Shown: one piece after another, positions 22,991 through 35,298 of the stretch
Numbering within the stretch: the first letter of the stretch is position 1
How the letters are laid out: each line of letters begins with the position of its first letter
From: Druceiella hillmani
Taxonomy: Eukaryota; Arthropoda; Insecta; Lepidoptera; Hepialidae
Direction of reading: 5' to 3'
Assembly (NCBI GenBank): GCA_039881145.1
Contig: JAYKKI010000066.1
Location: forward strand, 8,133,501-8,197,500
Length of the DNA stretch: 64,000 bases
Translations under genes and position numbers: made by a program
Notes under the pieces: generated by a model
Databases searched by the model: none
What the model was told of the DNA's origin: nothing
The model's input: the letters and a program-made list of their open reading frames with translations, nothing else

Positions 22991-24132
22991 GTATAGTTGT
23001 AGAAGGTGTCTTCCAATTATATGTCTGTTTGTATAAATAAATTTTAATTATTATTATTATTATTTTATATCTTTTAATTTCTCTAAAATTAGTTTGGGGT
23101 TATTCCACTATTGCGAGTTTTTCCCCAAACGATTTTGTTTTGTGTGGTTGTATGTGCTAGCATAAGGTTTTGTGATTGAGTATACGTGCGTGTGTATATG
23201 GCTCTGTGCACCCAGCTGCGTATATGTACTGTGACTGGCTTTACTAGCTTCCATGTATTGATAGAAATTTCAAAATCATTCTGCAAATATTAAGAACAGC
23301 GAATTTTTTAATTGATATTATAGTATGTGGTGGTAGATCTAGACTTTTAATGTTATGATCACTATTATTATTACCAAACGCTCGTAGGGCGAGTTATACA
23401 CCTACTTGACATATTTGATTGTAATCTGGTACTATAGCTTTAAACTGAACCTATTGTACTCGTAATTATATATCATGCCATAAGTATGATATTAAATAAA
23501 TTTGGTGAATTTATACTTGGAATATATTTTGAAAACTTAATGTCAGAAGCTTGATAGAAGATATTGTTTTTTTCCGTTTTCCGAAAACCGATTTCACGTT
23601 AGAAAATAAAGACAAATACTAAATAAGACATTAATAGAAAATACTAATTTTTGCACATATAATGAATTATTACTCATATACGGTTAATGGAAGAAAAATA
23701 TCTAATTTGCGTGACATAAATATGAGGAGTTGAATATTTCATGAAAGTTGTTTTGATTTTTGGCAATTGGAACTTCCTTTGATCACAATAATGTCTATCT
23801 CATTAGATTTTATTAATCAATACACACCTAATGACCCACAATTAATTTATGAAATTTTCAGAAAAGACATTTAAATTATATGGAAAAAACATCAAGAATC
23901 AAGTATTAGATTGCCGTCTAGGCAAGTGAATTTTCTCATTCTTCTAAGTTCTCTATGATTAACACCATACACTATTTGACTAGAAGGAAAAGTAATTTTC
24001 TTTTTAGAATGTTTTAATACTTATATATTGCACAAAAAAGTTATTAGACTAATATGAACGAAATTTTTATTGAAATAATACATGTTTTTTTAAACTAGTG
24101 ACCCTCTCTAGCCTCGCAATGGTAGGAAAAGT
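22991..24132. other. AT-rich non-coding stretch
   Basis: A TG-rich patch at 23130-23240 and a short (ATT)n run near 23050. No gene signal. Confidence 0.5.
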
Positions 24133-24176
24133 ATGAATTTCTACAAAATTAACGCCAAATGTATTAAAAAATGATA
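24133..24176. repeat. Solo terminal segment of hairpin MITE family A
   Basis: TGAATTTCTACAAAATTAAC followed by GCCAAATGTATT is the reverse complement of the terminal segment that flanks the hairpins at 5.96-6.00 and 34.09-34.13 kb, but no hairpin adjoins it. Probably an internally deleted or solo end. Confidence 0.6.
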
Positions 24177-24450
24177 CGTAATGAGAATATCATATAATTA
24201 CACCTACTTACAGATAGAAAGACACGAAGAAAGCTTCATTCATCTTCAATTTAATATTTTCTAAGGGATTTGAATTTTAAGCAAGTAATAAAAACAAAAT
24301 TCATAAGTTTTAGAAGTTTAGAATAATAATTTGCGAAAATCTCGCAACGATTTGCCTAAAGTTTGAGCTATTTCATAAATATCCCCAGTCAATGATACTT
24401 TTAAGGTACAGATTTTACTACTGGAAAAAAAACTCCGCCCTGTTAACAAA

Positions 24451-24873
24451 AAATCTACAAGAACGAAGCTGGTGTTAAGTAAGAAGAGTAATTAATGACA
24501 ACGAGGCAAGTAGTAAACTTATTTTTTTGGTAAAAATAGAACAACTCATAATATTTGATTACACATGTATCCGGTAAATAGCACAAAAATCTCGAAATCT
24601 ACAAGTACGAAGCTGGTGTTAAGTGAGAAGAGTAATTAATGACAACGATGCAAGTAGTAAACTTATTTTTTTGGTAAAAATAGAACAACTCATAATATTT
24701 GATTATACATGTATCCGGTAAATAGCACAAAAATCTCGAAATCTACAAGAACGAAGCTTGTGTTAAGTAAGAAGAGTAATTAATGACAACGAGGCAAGTA
24801 GTAAACTTATTTTTTTGTTAAAAATAGAACAACTCATAATATTTGATTAAACATATATCCGGTAAATAGCACA
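24451..24873. repeat. 144-bp satellite, three tandem copies
   Basis: Units start at 24451, 24595 and 24739 with an exact 144-base period, each beginning AAATCTACAAG and containing AACGAAGCTGGTGTTAAG, GACAACGA-GCAAGTAGTAAA and ATGTATCCGGTAAATAGCAC. The copies differ at only a few positions, so amplification is recent. It is non-coding and too few copies for a centromeric array. Confidence 0.95.
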
Positions 24874-25359
24874 AATCCATTCAAAAGATAACATGTGACG
24901 TACAACTGTCGAGATTATTAATACTATTATTATCATTATTATCACTATTATTACTAAAAACTAATAGATGTCTTTGGAAGTACTAATATAGTAATATTCA
25001 GAAGTGAAGATTATTTTATCTGTAATATCCATATAAAACCTGTCCTACATGTTGCTCGAGAGTATTAACTATTATTGTATCAAATTTCATCAAAATCTTT
25101 CTAGTATATTCCGCTTGATTGATGAACAAATTAATATACACAGAGAAAGAAATACAAAAGTTCTAAAAACAGGTTTTCTGGCTTCTATTATCACTCTATA
25201 CATTAAATCAATCACTTTATTTAAAATATTTTCCGTGTACAGAATTCATTCTGTTACAATACTATTATATGTGTATATACTATAACGTACAAGTCTTACA
25301 AAAACCGATCCTACAAAATAAATGAATGCTACAAGTTAAAAGAAGCTAACGTATGAAAG
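24874..25359. other. AT-rich non-coding stretch
   Basis: A short (ATT/ATC)n run near 24920-24955. Otherwise nothing. Confidence 0.5.
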
Positions 25360-25510
25360 ATTATAATAAACAACTGCGCTGACGAAGAGTGGAGATGTTT
25401 AATCGGCAGCGCGCACCTCTTGACGCACGTATTGAGTCGATGGAAAGTTGGCCGCCGTACTTTTCCGATAAAAGTCGGTAGTTTTCGGCCGCCGACTCAC
25501 CATCCACTTA
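25360..25510. promoter_or_regulatory. GC-rich island, possible regulatory element
   Basis: CpG-rich core (GTTGGCCGCCGTAC, TTTTCGGCCGCCGACTCACC) within AT-rich DNA. One minus-strand frame is open across it, but it begins directly after a stop and has no acceptor or donor that fits, so I do not call an exon. Confidence 0.3.
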
Positions 25511-26250
25511 ATTATTTTTCAAATAGAGTAATATCTATAAATACTGTTGGTTTCTACAAAAATTAATATTATTTTTTTTCCTTTTCTTATAGTCTCTTCA
25601 AACTAAACACCGTTTACTGCTAAGGATATAAGCCAGACAGAATTAAATTTTGTGTTGGTAAATTTATTATAGGAACTCAAATATAAATTGTGTGATAAAT
25701 AATAATAAAATTAATTATTTTGCAAAAGTAACAAACACGCTTTTGTAAATAACCCATTGAGATAGATAACACGAGCCAAGACTCCATGGCTTTATTTTTA
25801 CTCATTGAAAATTTCCCATAGCAACCATCCTCCACCTACCTCAAACCCTCCAGGTTACAATATGTAAGCAGGGGACTCATTGAGAACCAAGGTCTATGGT
25901 TCTACTGTTAGCTATTAAGATGTTTCCATGTTCACCTCCAGTCTCCATAATCAGAAAACTAAGTTACAACATGTAATCGAGGACCCATTGAAAGGAGTCG
26001 AACGAGTCCAAACTCAATGGGTTTACTCTTACTCATTAAGAAGTTCTCAACCATCTTCTTCCTCCATTATCTCATCAGGTTGATGATATGTTTATTATAT
26101 TATTAACAAAATTGCATAAGTTTAAAAAATTACAAATCATTACCATCATTTGAAATGGGTGAAAATCCATTTACTAGATTTATTTTCCATGTATAATTAT
26201 TTACAAATGAAGCAAATAGAAGATTATTAAAAATTACAGTATTTCAAACA
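25511..26250. other. Non-coding stretch with a diverged internal duplication
   Basis: The 'ctcattgaaa ... atggctttatttttactcattgaaaatttcc' block at 25780-25815 recurs in altered form at 26010-26045 (CTCAATGGGTTTACTC and following). Both neighbour TTACAAxATGTAA-type words. It looks like an old tandem duplication of about 120-230 bp, with no gene. Confidence 0.4.
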
Positions 26251-26545
26251 GATGCTAAGGTACTGGTCTAGGCAAACAAATATTTATCCTATTTTATAAT
26301 GAATCTTTTAAAAACATTTCTGGAAATCTCTTAAATCTACTCCCTAATTGTGATGTTAAAAATTAGAGTTTCAAACATGAACTCATGAGTGTTTCATACA
26401 TGTTTAAGACATTGTAATTTTTAACATCACAGTTTACATGTACTTGTCTAGGTAGATAAATATTTATTTTATTTTAGAGTGAATATTTAAAAATATTTCT
26501 GAAATTCTATCAATTCTGCTCCCTAATATTATGAGAATTATAACT
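26251..26545. repeat. Two-copy tandem duplication enclosing a small hairpin
   Basis: The CTGGTCTAGGCAAACAAATA block with the downstream TACTCCCTAATTGTGATG recurs about 185 bp later as CTTGTCTAGGTAGATAAATA and CTGCTCCCTAATATTATGA. GTGATGTTAAAAATTA (26350-26365) and its exact complement (26415-26430) form a 16-bp stem between the copies. Confidence 0.6.
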
Positions 26546-26682
26546 TTGATAGTTATTAAATCATTTCTTTAGTAATCATGTATTTTCAACAGGTCAGTTT
26601 TGGCGAAGTTCTTGTTACTAAACTAAACACTTTAAGATATATGGGTTGAATATCCGTAATAAAATATGAATTGATTCGTATT

Positions 26683-26712
26683 AGGGTAAGAATTAAAAAT
26701 TTATATATACGA

Positions 26713-26786
<74 letters not shown>

Positions 26787-26812
26787 TCGTGTATGTCTGT
26801 AATTCTTACCCT
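26683..26812. repeat. Small palindromic element with (AT)n core
   Basis: AGGGTAAGAATTA (26683-26695) is exactly complementary to TAATTCTTACCCT (26800-26812). Inside them ATACGAGTATAT and ATATACTCGTGTAT also pair, and the centre is an (AT)n tract (26713-26785). This has the form of a tiny MITE whose middle has expanded as a microsatellite. The open frame across it is a repeat artefact. Confidence 0.7.
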
Positions 26813-29800
26813 TGTACTTTTTCGGTTTGATCTATTACAATTTGTAGTTAGCTCTATGACCAAAAAGTGCATGGAACGTTTTTGAAATTGGTTTTTCATT
26901 TTTATTTATATATCAAGCAAGAGTTATTATTAACTGTCAAGAATATTCAATTATTTATTAACTTTTCCTGATAGTAAATAACTTTAAATTGCTTTTTCGT
27001 GGAACATTCTCTTTTCAATCAATTAATTATTTGCATAGTCGATTACACGTTTCATTTAAATTTTTTTGTGTTTTAATTTTCTTTTTCCTTTCAAAAATTG
27101 CAAATGTATTTGTCACATTTATTTTCCTGAAAAAAAAATATTCTTCAGGTAATTTTTAAACTACTTTTTCTTATGATTATATGAAATTATTGGAAGTATC
27201 GATTTCAATGATAAATTTAATTTTAAGCAAGAATGTCCCGTACATGTCTTGCTTACATGTTTTACTTGATATACAATGAATTAAACTCTACGATTACTTC
27301 TTAGAAACAACCCTCAACATTAACATTTGTAATTGAATTTTCAGATGAAATTCGAACTAAGTGTATTTAGATACAATAATCCTATTTGGATCATTTGTTA
27401 TCATAAGCAAATTTGACTGACGACTCATTTGCGGCTTTTCACATGTTGTGACGCGATTACGTCAAACTAAATTTTGACACTTTGCTTGTGCTGTTAGTTT
27501 TCTATTCGTCTAAAGTTTAGAGGGATTTTATTCGATTCTGTGATACAGTTTGAATAATAAATTTTATTTTATTTCAAATGTTTTATATATGTGCATATTT
27601 TATAATTTTAGCACGAATATAAATTTTGTATGATGAAAGTTAAAAACTTTTTTCACTAACATTGGTTTAAGAAAACTAAGAGACTAGACAAATAAAAATC
27701 ACTAAATTATTGTCTTTTTAATATTTTAGGCACTGTAAATATTATTAATCTACTTACTATCAAATGATAGTTATTATCGAAAGATATTAAATGTACTTCA
27801 CCCACAAGGTAGAGGAGAAGCAAGCTTGCTTCTATTGTCGGTTCATAACTACGTCCTATTATATAAGAATAAGGCTCAGGTTAGGTTTTCGGTATGAATG
27901 CTTAACAAAACACTTTGATTTCTCTGCTCACGCTACGTGTAAAATAAGTTAAAATATATTGAGAGTATATAGATAGTTCGAATTTGTTTACACTGCGAAG
28001 CAGCTTTCCAGCAATCTTTGAAATAATAGAACAAATACGGTATCCTATTATTCGTTAATGAACTGCCCAACATGTTAACTATTAGCATGCATATAATAAC
28101 AAATGCCTGATCCTGAGGAATACTTTGAATAATATAATATAACATTTGATATTGAACATAGCAAAATGTTTTTGCTTTATTACAAAATAATGACATAAGC
28201 GAAATTAACATGTATGTTACATGGGAACAATAGTTTTAATAGTAGCAAGAGAAAGATATTTTTATATCAACAAAATACAACCGAGTACATTAAAAACAAT
28301 ATACAAATATCGATAATATTAACTTGATTTGGGTGTAATTATTTTTCTGAACATGTTTTGTTCTTTTATAGCGTTTAATTTTTTATAATCTTGTCTTAAT
28401 AATATAGTTTTAGGGTTTCTGAACCTGAAACGATATTCAATTTATGTTACAAACTTGCGACGAAACGAAAACGTCAAGGATCTTCCCTTGATCTTTCCTT
28501 GACTTGTTTTGTGACATTCTTTGAAATAACATTATTTAATTTTAAAACGTTAGATATGATTCAAAATTAGCGCAAGAAGATGTTTTATGGTTCAAGTCAA
28601 GATTAAATTGTTAACTCAAGATTAAATTTCCAACTAAATTTTGATTTAGTAGAAAAAATTTTCTTCTTTTAGAAATTACTTTTAGACTTACAATTTGTTC
28701 TGGAGTAACAAATCTTAATGCAAATGGGGACCTATAATAGAAGAAAACTCAGTTATTTGAGAAATATTTAGTTACGTTATAAAATATAAAAACTTAGGCA
28801 AAAGTAATTAAAAAAAAATTATCTTCCAAAATTTGCATTAGTTTTCCAAAAGATATTCAATGATAATTCATAGAAAGTTGAGTTTCTGTACAAAATTGAT
28901 TATGTTACATTTCTCATTACTTTGCTATTTGACAAAGTCATGGTGACATTTGACTTTACGAGTCTAAGTGACAAAATTGTTAAAATTCTACTTTCATTGC
29001 AAATGTTTTTTCCCTTGAAATATCACCTAACTAAACAAATTTTACAAACAACTAACTCGTAGTATAACTATTAGGGTAGTTGTTTAATTTATTAATATTT
29101 GTTGTACAATTACTGAGAGTAATTTGGCAGTTCCATATATTATTATTATTAATATAAAACAATCAGCATTAATTTTCTTAATTAAGTACATACTTTTCCA
29201 CACGATATCTCATTTTATACTATCTTTATCAAATAAGTTTAGTGTTATAATTAATTGGAAAGACATCTGCAATCGTTAACAAAAATTAGTTTTCCGTACA
29301 TGTGTAGGTTTTTTGTTAAAATATTTTTTTCAATTTAAGTCAAACCTAAATCGAGGAATATTGAATGTAAATCCCAATGGATTCATTCCGAGATTTAATT
29401 AAGCTAATAATAAAACCTTTTATAATTTAATAACATTTAAATAAAAATTATTTGCAGTTGAATAACGTTTAATAATTTTGTATGACGAACTTTAATATTC
29501 TTATGAAAGTATTCATCTCCGTGTGCGGCAATGAAGAAATATTGTTACATTTATTTCATACGCAATTCAGTATTTATCAATTTCTTCTGAGTGGTTTCTA
29601 AAGAGCAAAGGAATACTCGAACGATCGTTATTTATCTTGGTAAGCAAACTTGAGTTATTGCTTCTACGAAATATCGTGTAGAGTCGTTTCAATGTTTTCA
29701 ATAAACGAGGCATGAAAATGAATTTTTCCTATACGGGTTGACATAATTTACTTTCTACAAAACTAAATATACATCAAGTTTAATTTAAATTTAGAAATTG

Positions 29801-29970
29801 CAATGAAATTTTAAGGATGAATAATACAAGTGAAACACTTATTTTGACAAATTTTTCATAACTATAAATCTCGTAATTAAAGTTACGGTACGTAAAACTT
29901 TGTAGTAAATTTAATTTTCGTTTATTTTAATCCTATCAGTTTTCCAAGAAATGCCCTGATTTTATATATG
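26813..29970. other. AT-rich non-coding stretch
   Basis: No recognisable gene or repeat unit. A slightly GC-richer patch near 27790-27890 could be the edge of an unidentified dispersed repeat. Confidence 0.5.
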
Positions 29971-30016
29971 CTTTATTTAATGAATATAACTGTATGTGTA
30001 TATTCATTAAATAAAG
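29971..30016. repeat. Small perfect hairpin
   Basis: CTTTATTTAATGAATA (29971-29986) and its exact reverse complement (30001-30016) with a 14-base loop. Confidence 0.7.
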
Positions 30017-30339
30017 TGATATAATTAATTCCTGATTGTTAATTATTATTCATTGTAAAATTCGCTATTGTAATTAAAATTTTTTGAAATATGATTGACA
30101 GCATGCATTAAAAAAATCTAAGAAAGTTATTTAATTTAAAAAGATTTGTCACAATTATTCACCATGTTACAAATGTTGTGGAATGTAAAGAAAATGTAGG
30201 GTCATTTTATTGTTTAAAAATTTTTAAAATTGTGCGGTAACTTACGTACGACAGACTTAATGTCTTACTTTATCTCTTCTTCTTATATACCAAAAATGCT
30301 TGTAGTAATGACGTATGTAGGTTTTCCGAAGTGATCACA

Positions 30340-30900
30340 TAAGATCGTGTTCGTAACGTAAAATTTTTACGCACATAACTCTATGTCACAGCTAGGAACC
30401 ATATACGGAGCCTTTAAAAATGGCGAAACCTCTATATCACATGAGACCTTTTAGGCGAGCGATTAAACATTTTCGTCCAAACAAGCTAGACGCGCTAACT
30501 AGCTAAAAGACGACTGCTATTTATCCAGCAATTCCACGAGATATAATCAAGTGCCGAGAGAGTGTATGTAGGGAGCGCCGATCTCATCTCGCAAATGAAT
30601 CACGTGTACTGTAAGCCTCCATTATTTAGCGTAATAAATTCGGTAGCTGCTCGGGCAGACCGCGCGGGAAGAGTGATGGCGCCGCCCTTGCTGCAGCGAG
30701 CACCCGACCTTATATTGACCGATGAATATTCCTCCCGCAGTGACGCTAGAAAATTGTTTAATAGATCTTCTTCCGGCCATTTAATGGTCTCTACTAGCTT
30801 GGGGTCTTTTTAAATTCCAGCAGATCCGGTTAAAACTCGGAGTCGGATCTTATTTCGAATTCGTGATATGGATCGGTGAAGAAGTTCCTGCAGCGACGTT
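30340..30900. promoter_or_regulatory. Long GC-richer non-coding island, candidate conserved element
   Basis: About 550 bp of non-repetitive sequence with mixed composition: GCGATTAAACATTTTCG, GAATCACGTGTACTG with an E-box-like CACGTG, CCATTATTTAGCGTAATAAA, GATGGCGCCGCCCTTGCTGC and GGTCTCTACTAGC. An 83-codon plus-strand frame crosses it but shows no domain and runs antisense to the host gene. If the exons assigned to the Ig gene are right, it lies in the 27.7-kb intron. It is one of the best enhancer candidates by texture. Confidence 0.4.
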
Positions 30901-31009
30901 TTTAAATTTATTTAATAGGATTCTATTCACACTGGGAAGCTAGTTACATGTTAGCGTTCGCGTATAGACCAATTTATAATTATCATGTCGTGGTCATGAA
31001 TTTTTGTAA

Positions 31010-31863
31010 ATAAAATTTTAAATTAAAAATGAAATAAATATGATGTTTTATTGAAAATTATTACTTTTTTCAAAACGTTAATATAACATAATTTTACATT
31101 AAGTTAGTTTTTTAGGCAAATCGTTCGACACGTTTTTTGTTTAAATAAAATTAAGTATGATGAAATTATTACTTTCCCTCTAATATTAATTGTATAATTA
31201 TTGAGAGCCATTTTTAATATTTATCAAGACTATTATAATTAGGTAGGAATATAAGTAGGTAAGCAAAATTTATTTTATAATGTTTTATTAAAAATTCTTA
31301 TCTTTTGGCAAAATGTTAATATAAATTATTTTACATTGACTTAGTTTTTTTAGACAAACCGTTCGACCCGTTTTTTAAATAAAATTGAGTGGGGTGAAAT
31401 TATTACTTTCCATCTAATATTAATTGTGCAATTATTGAGAGAAATTTTTAATATTTATCAAGACTATTAAGGTAGTTGTCGCGTGACAGAAGAAGCAAAA
31501 TTTATTTTAAAAAGTTGTATTAAAAAATATTATTTTTTTCAAAATACTAATGTGATATTATTTTACATTAAGTTAGTTTCTTTTAGACAAATTGCTCGAC
31601 ACAGTTTTTCAAATAAAATTAAAGGTGCTGTAATTATTACTTACCTTCTAATATTAGTTGTACAATTATTGAGAGTGATTTTTACTGAAACAAAACGGTA
31701 AATATTTTTTTTCATAATTTTAATATAACATAATTTTATACTGACTTAGTTTTTCAAATTGCTCGACGCGTTTTTTAAATAAAATGATATGTGTTAAAAT
31801 GATTACTTTTCATGTAATCTTAGTTGTACAATATTTGAGAGCAATTTTTACCAGAACTAAACC

Positions 31864-31899
<36 letters not shown>

Positions 31900-32330
31900 G
31901 TTCAAAATGTTAATATAACAGCATTATAGTTTAACTTAGTTTTTTGAACAAATTGACGCGTTTTTTAGATAAAATTAGGTGTGGTAAAATTACTACTTTG
32001 CATATACCTATAATGTTAATTGTATAATTTTCAAAAGCGATTTTTACTAAAACTAAACGGTAATCATTTTTTTTCGAGATTTTTAAATTACATCATTTTA
32101 TATTTACTTAGTTTTTTAAATAAATCGCTGGACCCGTTTTTTAAATAAAACGAAAAGTATGATGAAATTACTTTTCCTCTAATGTTAGTTGTATAATTTT
32201 TGAGAGCAATTTTTACCAAAACTAAACTTCTTTTTTCAAAATTTTAATACGACCTTACTTATTGACTTAGTTTTTTAAACAAATTGCTCGACGAGTTTTT
32301 TAAATACAATTAAAATGTGACCAAAACTAA
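31010..32330. repeat. Decayed tandem array, about seven copies
   Basis: A unit of roughly 160-235 bp recurs with the same word order: ACTTAGTTTTTT, a GCTCGAC(R)CGTTTTTT-AAATAAAA block, GATGAAATTATTACTTTCC, CTAATATTAATTGTACAATT, TTGAGAGCAATTTTTACC and AAAACTAAACGGTAA. Anchors of the CGAC-CGTTTTTT block are near 31125, 31360, 31590, 31765, 31955, 32125 and 32290. Copies are much diverged and unequal in length. A (TA)n tract at 31866-31894 interrupts one. It is an old satellite now decaying. Confidence 0.85.
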
Positions 32331-33290
32331 GGGCTGCATAAATTTTAAATTTTAAAATGAGTACAATTTTTAAGAGCGATTTTTATAAAAAAAAAATAAA
32401 TTATAAATTTTAAAATAAGTTAGATATTTATAGTTTGAATAATATGTAAAAAATTAAGCGACTTTCATTGACACCGCGCTTTACATGAAAACTACTTTAA
32501 TAATTTAATTGTCAACAGGTTAGGTCCAAAGAGTTATTTACCAGGTCGATTAAATCTGACCTGAAGTGTGAAATGTTAGAATTAAATCAATTAGATACAT
32601 TTCAGACACAATGTTAAAATCCCTTTTTTTGTCATAAAGTAGTATTTAATATCAAGGAAGACATTTAAAAATCTTTGAATTTATACGTAATTTTGGAATA
32701 ATTTCATATAATTCTTTTGTTTAAAGTGGCTTCTGTGTGGGCTCATTCTGGAGCAAGTCTCTCAAAAATAACCATTTTTAAGCAATCTTTGCTAAGTTCA
32801 TCAACTTTAATGTACATCCCTAATTTTTTTTAGTTGTCATCCTAAAATATAATATTAGAAGGACTTGAAATATTTGCATTCAAAGGAGAACACCGTTGAC
32901 ATTGAGAGAATACGCTATATGAATACTGAATATTTTTGAGTACATGCAGTAATACGAATAGGCCTCAATAATATATAATGCACCATTTCACTTGTTTCTA
33001 ATATTGCATAAAATAAAGACTAGCTTTATTTATAGAGTAATAAATATATATGTGAAAAATGTGTTTACCCCTTTTGTACCTTTTTAGGAATAACATTTAA
33101 ATTAATGAATGCCTACGTTATAAAACGAATGCCTCCTCAAAATCTCATTTTTCTCATCCCAGTGTTTGTGAACTAAAAGTTGCTTTATTCTTCAATCAGT
33201 CACTCAGGCAAATTTGGGTTGTATACAATTTCAATGGAGCATTCAGTTATTTATGTCTTTGATTTCTGGTGATTTTTGCTATTTTATAGT
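32331..33290. other. AT-rich non-coding stretch
   Basis: No supported feature. Confidence 0.5.
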
Positions 33291-33360
33291 AAAACAAGCA
33301 ATTCCTATGATTTTATTTGCGTCCGTCCGTTTGTCTCTTATAGTCTTACAGTTTGTGAGT
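33291..33360 (+). repeat. Fragment of a lepidopteran dispersed repeat
   Basis: GCGTCCGTCCGTTTGTCTC in an otherwise AT-rich setting is the CCGTCCGT-type core of a repeat very common in moth and butterfly genomes (recognition from memory). Only a short piece is recognisable. Confidence 0.4.
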
Positions 33361-34088
33361 AGTTTAAGACTTATGTACACGAAGTATTCGAAGTCAATAC
33401 TTCATACAGAAATATTAATTAATACATCACAAAATATCGTCACAAATTTCAAATCAGGGAGAAGTTTTGACATGTAATGCTCTTTAAAGTCAGTGGTGGG
33501 TATGAGGATGTGGTCATGCCCAAATTGGCGGCAGTTTCTCTCGAAGTACTCGTAATTTCAAACTTCAATGACTTGATTCAAAATAGATAGCTTTATTTCG
33601 TTTCAGGGAAGAAGAATGAAAGTTAGCACAATGAATGCCTAGGTAGTATATCTTCATAGGTGTTCTGAAAATATGCAAAAAAACTTATTCAATCTACAAT
33701 TATGATAATAGACACTTTAGTAACCCACGCAAAGGTTAGAGGGAAATTATGACTATGATTCTAATTGTTCAGATATTCATGATAATGTATAAATTCCATC
33801 TATTTAATTTATTAAATATTACTAAATACTCATTGTCCTAGAAAATCTATATTAGTGATTAGTAAGTAAAGTAATTTCACATCAAACGAGGTACACAAGC
33901 CTCAGTGGGCACGCTTGGTTGGTTTGTATTTATACTCTATTTAGTAAAATAAAGAAATTATTTTACTAAGTGTCAGCAGCTATTTCTTTATATTATAAAT
34001 ATATTACATTTTTCATATTTTATATGTAGGTCTTATCGGTTCCAACTATGATGCCAAAATGACGTCAGTTAATAGAATGGTTTTAAAA
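33361..34088. other. AT-rich non-coding stretch
   Basis: Nothing identified, apart from a small TTAGTAAAATAA / TTATTTTACTAA stem near 33940-33970. Confidence 0.5.
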
Positions 34089-34375
34089 TATTGAATATAT
34101 TTGGCGTTAATTTTGTAGAAATTCATTATTCACAATTAAATAAAACTACGTGATGTAGTATTATTTCTACTTCCTTTAAGTTCTTTACCACGACCTAGAT
34201 TTCCTTGCATTACAACATCGTCATTAGCAAAGATATATTTGCTAATAGCCAACCTGTCGATGTTGTAATACAACGACACCTAGGTCGTGGTAAAACATTT
34301 AAAGAAAGTTGAAATAATACTACATCATATAGTTTCATTTAATTGTTGATAATGATTTCGTACAAATAATGAACG
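34089..34375. mobile_element. Hairpin MITE family A, copy 3
   Basis: The left terminal segment ATTGAATATATTTGGCGTTA to GTAGAAATTCATTATT (34089-34130) is followed by inverted arms at about 34133-34229 and 34238-34345. They carry ACTACGTGATGTAGTATTAT, ACGACCTAGATTTCC and TTACAACATCG and their complements, including CACCTAGGTCGTGG. The terminal segment recurs in mutated inverted form at 34346-34372, so the whole element is one long inverted repeat. Non-coding. Confidence 0.85.
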
Positions 34376-35298
34376 ATACCTAGATATTGCAATATCTAAC
34401 AGTAATATCAATCTTTGATTCCATTTTCTCTGTTAACTCATAATACACTCAAAATGAGACAGTACATTGTGTGAGTAATTTTTATAAAAACTTCAAATTA
34501 GAAGTGAAACGACGTAAGGTAATTTGTTTCATACTCGGTATATATTTTAAATAACATTTGTCAAACCCATGCCGTAGTGCTTGCCAATATTAGGGCTTGG
34601 AAGAGATATTCGACATTTTATGTAATAAATACTCCATTCCAAGTTCCAACTTTAATTAGGTTATGTAAATAGTCGCCCTCTGCGATCGATGCAGAAGCGG
34701 ATGAGTAAATAGTTAATAGAACACTTTGGTCTTGTTTAACAATTTCACATAATCATAAACTTGCACTATTATTGTAAAATAGATAAAGTAAAGTTCAACT
34801 TATGCTCCAAATTATAAAAATAATACTTAAAACTTAAGAATAATATCAAGACCTGCAAACAATTTTACATTGTTGGGCACTGCAACTAATTTTCCCTATT
34901 TAATTTTGTGTCATATTACACCCAGCCTTTTTAGGATTCAGTAATAAAGCGGTAATAAAACTGGTTAGGAACGAGCAGAACGTGCGCTATGAGGGTTACG
35001 CTCACACCTGCAAATAAAAGTATTTAATGGCACAGTATTTCTTTTAAACTATTTGCAAATATTATTATTATTTTTCACCACTAAAATATATTACCACAAA
35101 CGTAAAACGTAATACGAATTCTTCAAACATTATTCAGTTATATAGATAATCAATTATGTAGCTTCCGGTAAACTTTAGAAAACATTTTAGTAACGTTAAC
35201 TTCTTTATTACAATTCTGTTTGATATTTTACTAACTTCTTTTCCAATTGGTATATTTATTAAGTTGCATGAAAATAGTAACAATGATGTTATTTCAAA
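34376..35298. other. Non-coding stretch, mildly GC-richer at 34560-34740
   Basis: The patch includes TTTAATTAGGTTATGTAAAT and GCGATCGATGCAGAAGCGG, with no coding signal, and might be a minor conserved element. The remainder is plain AT-rich. Confidence 0.4.

Noticed and set aside
24451..24873. CRISPR-like array
   Set aside because: Repeats are 144 bp and directly abutting, with no unique spacers, in a eukaryotic AT-rich context. It is a satellite.
26693..26899. Minus-strand frame with an Ile/Tyr repeat
   Set aside because: Direct translation of the (AT)n microsatellite.
30562..30813. 83-codon plus-strand frame, and a minus-strand AG followed by a short Pro/Leu-rich frame at 30.66 kb
   Set aside because: GC-rich islands are stop-poor in several frames and neither reading matches a known protein. 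Kept as a non-coding island.
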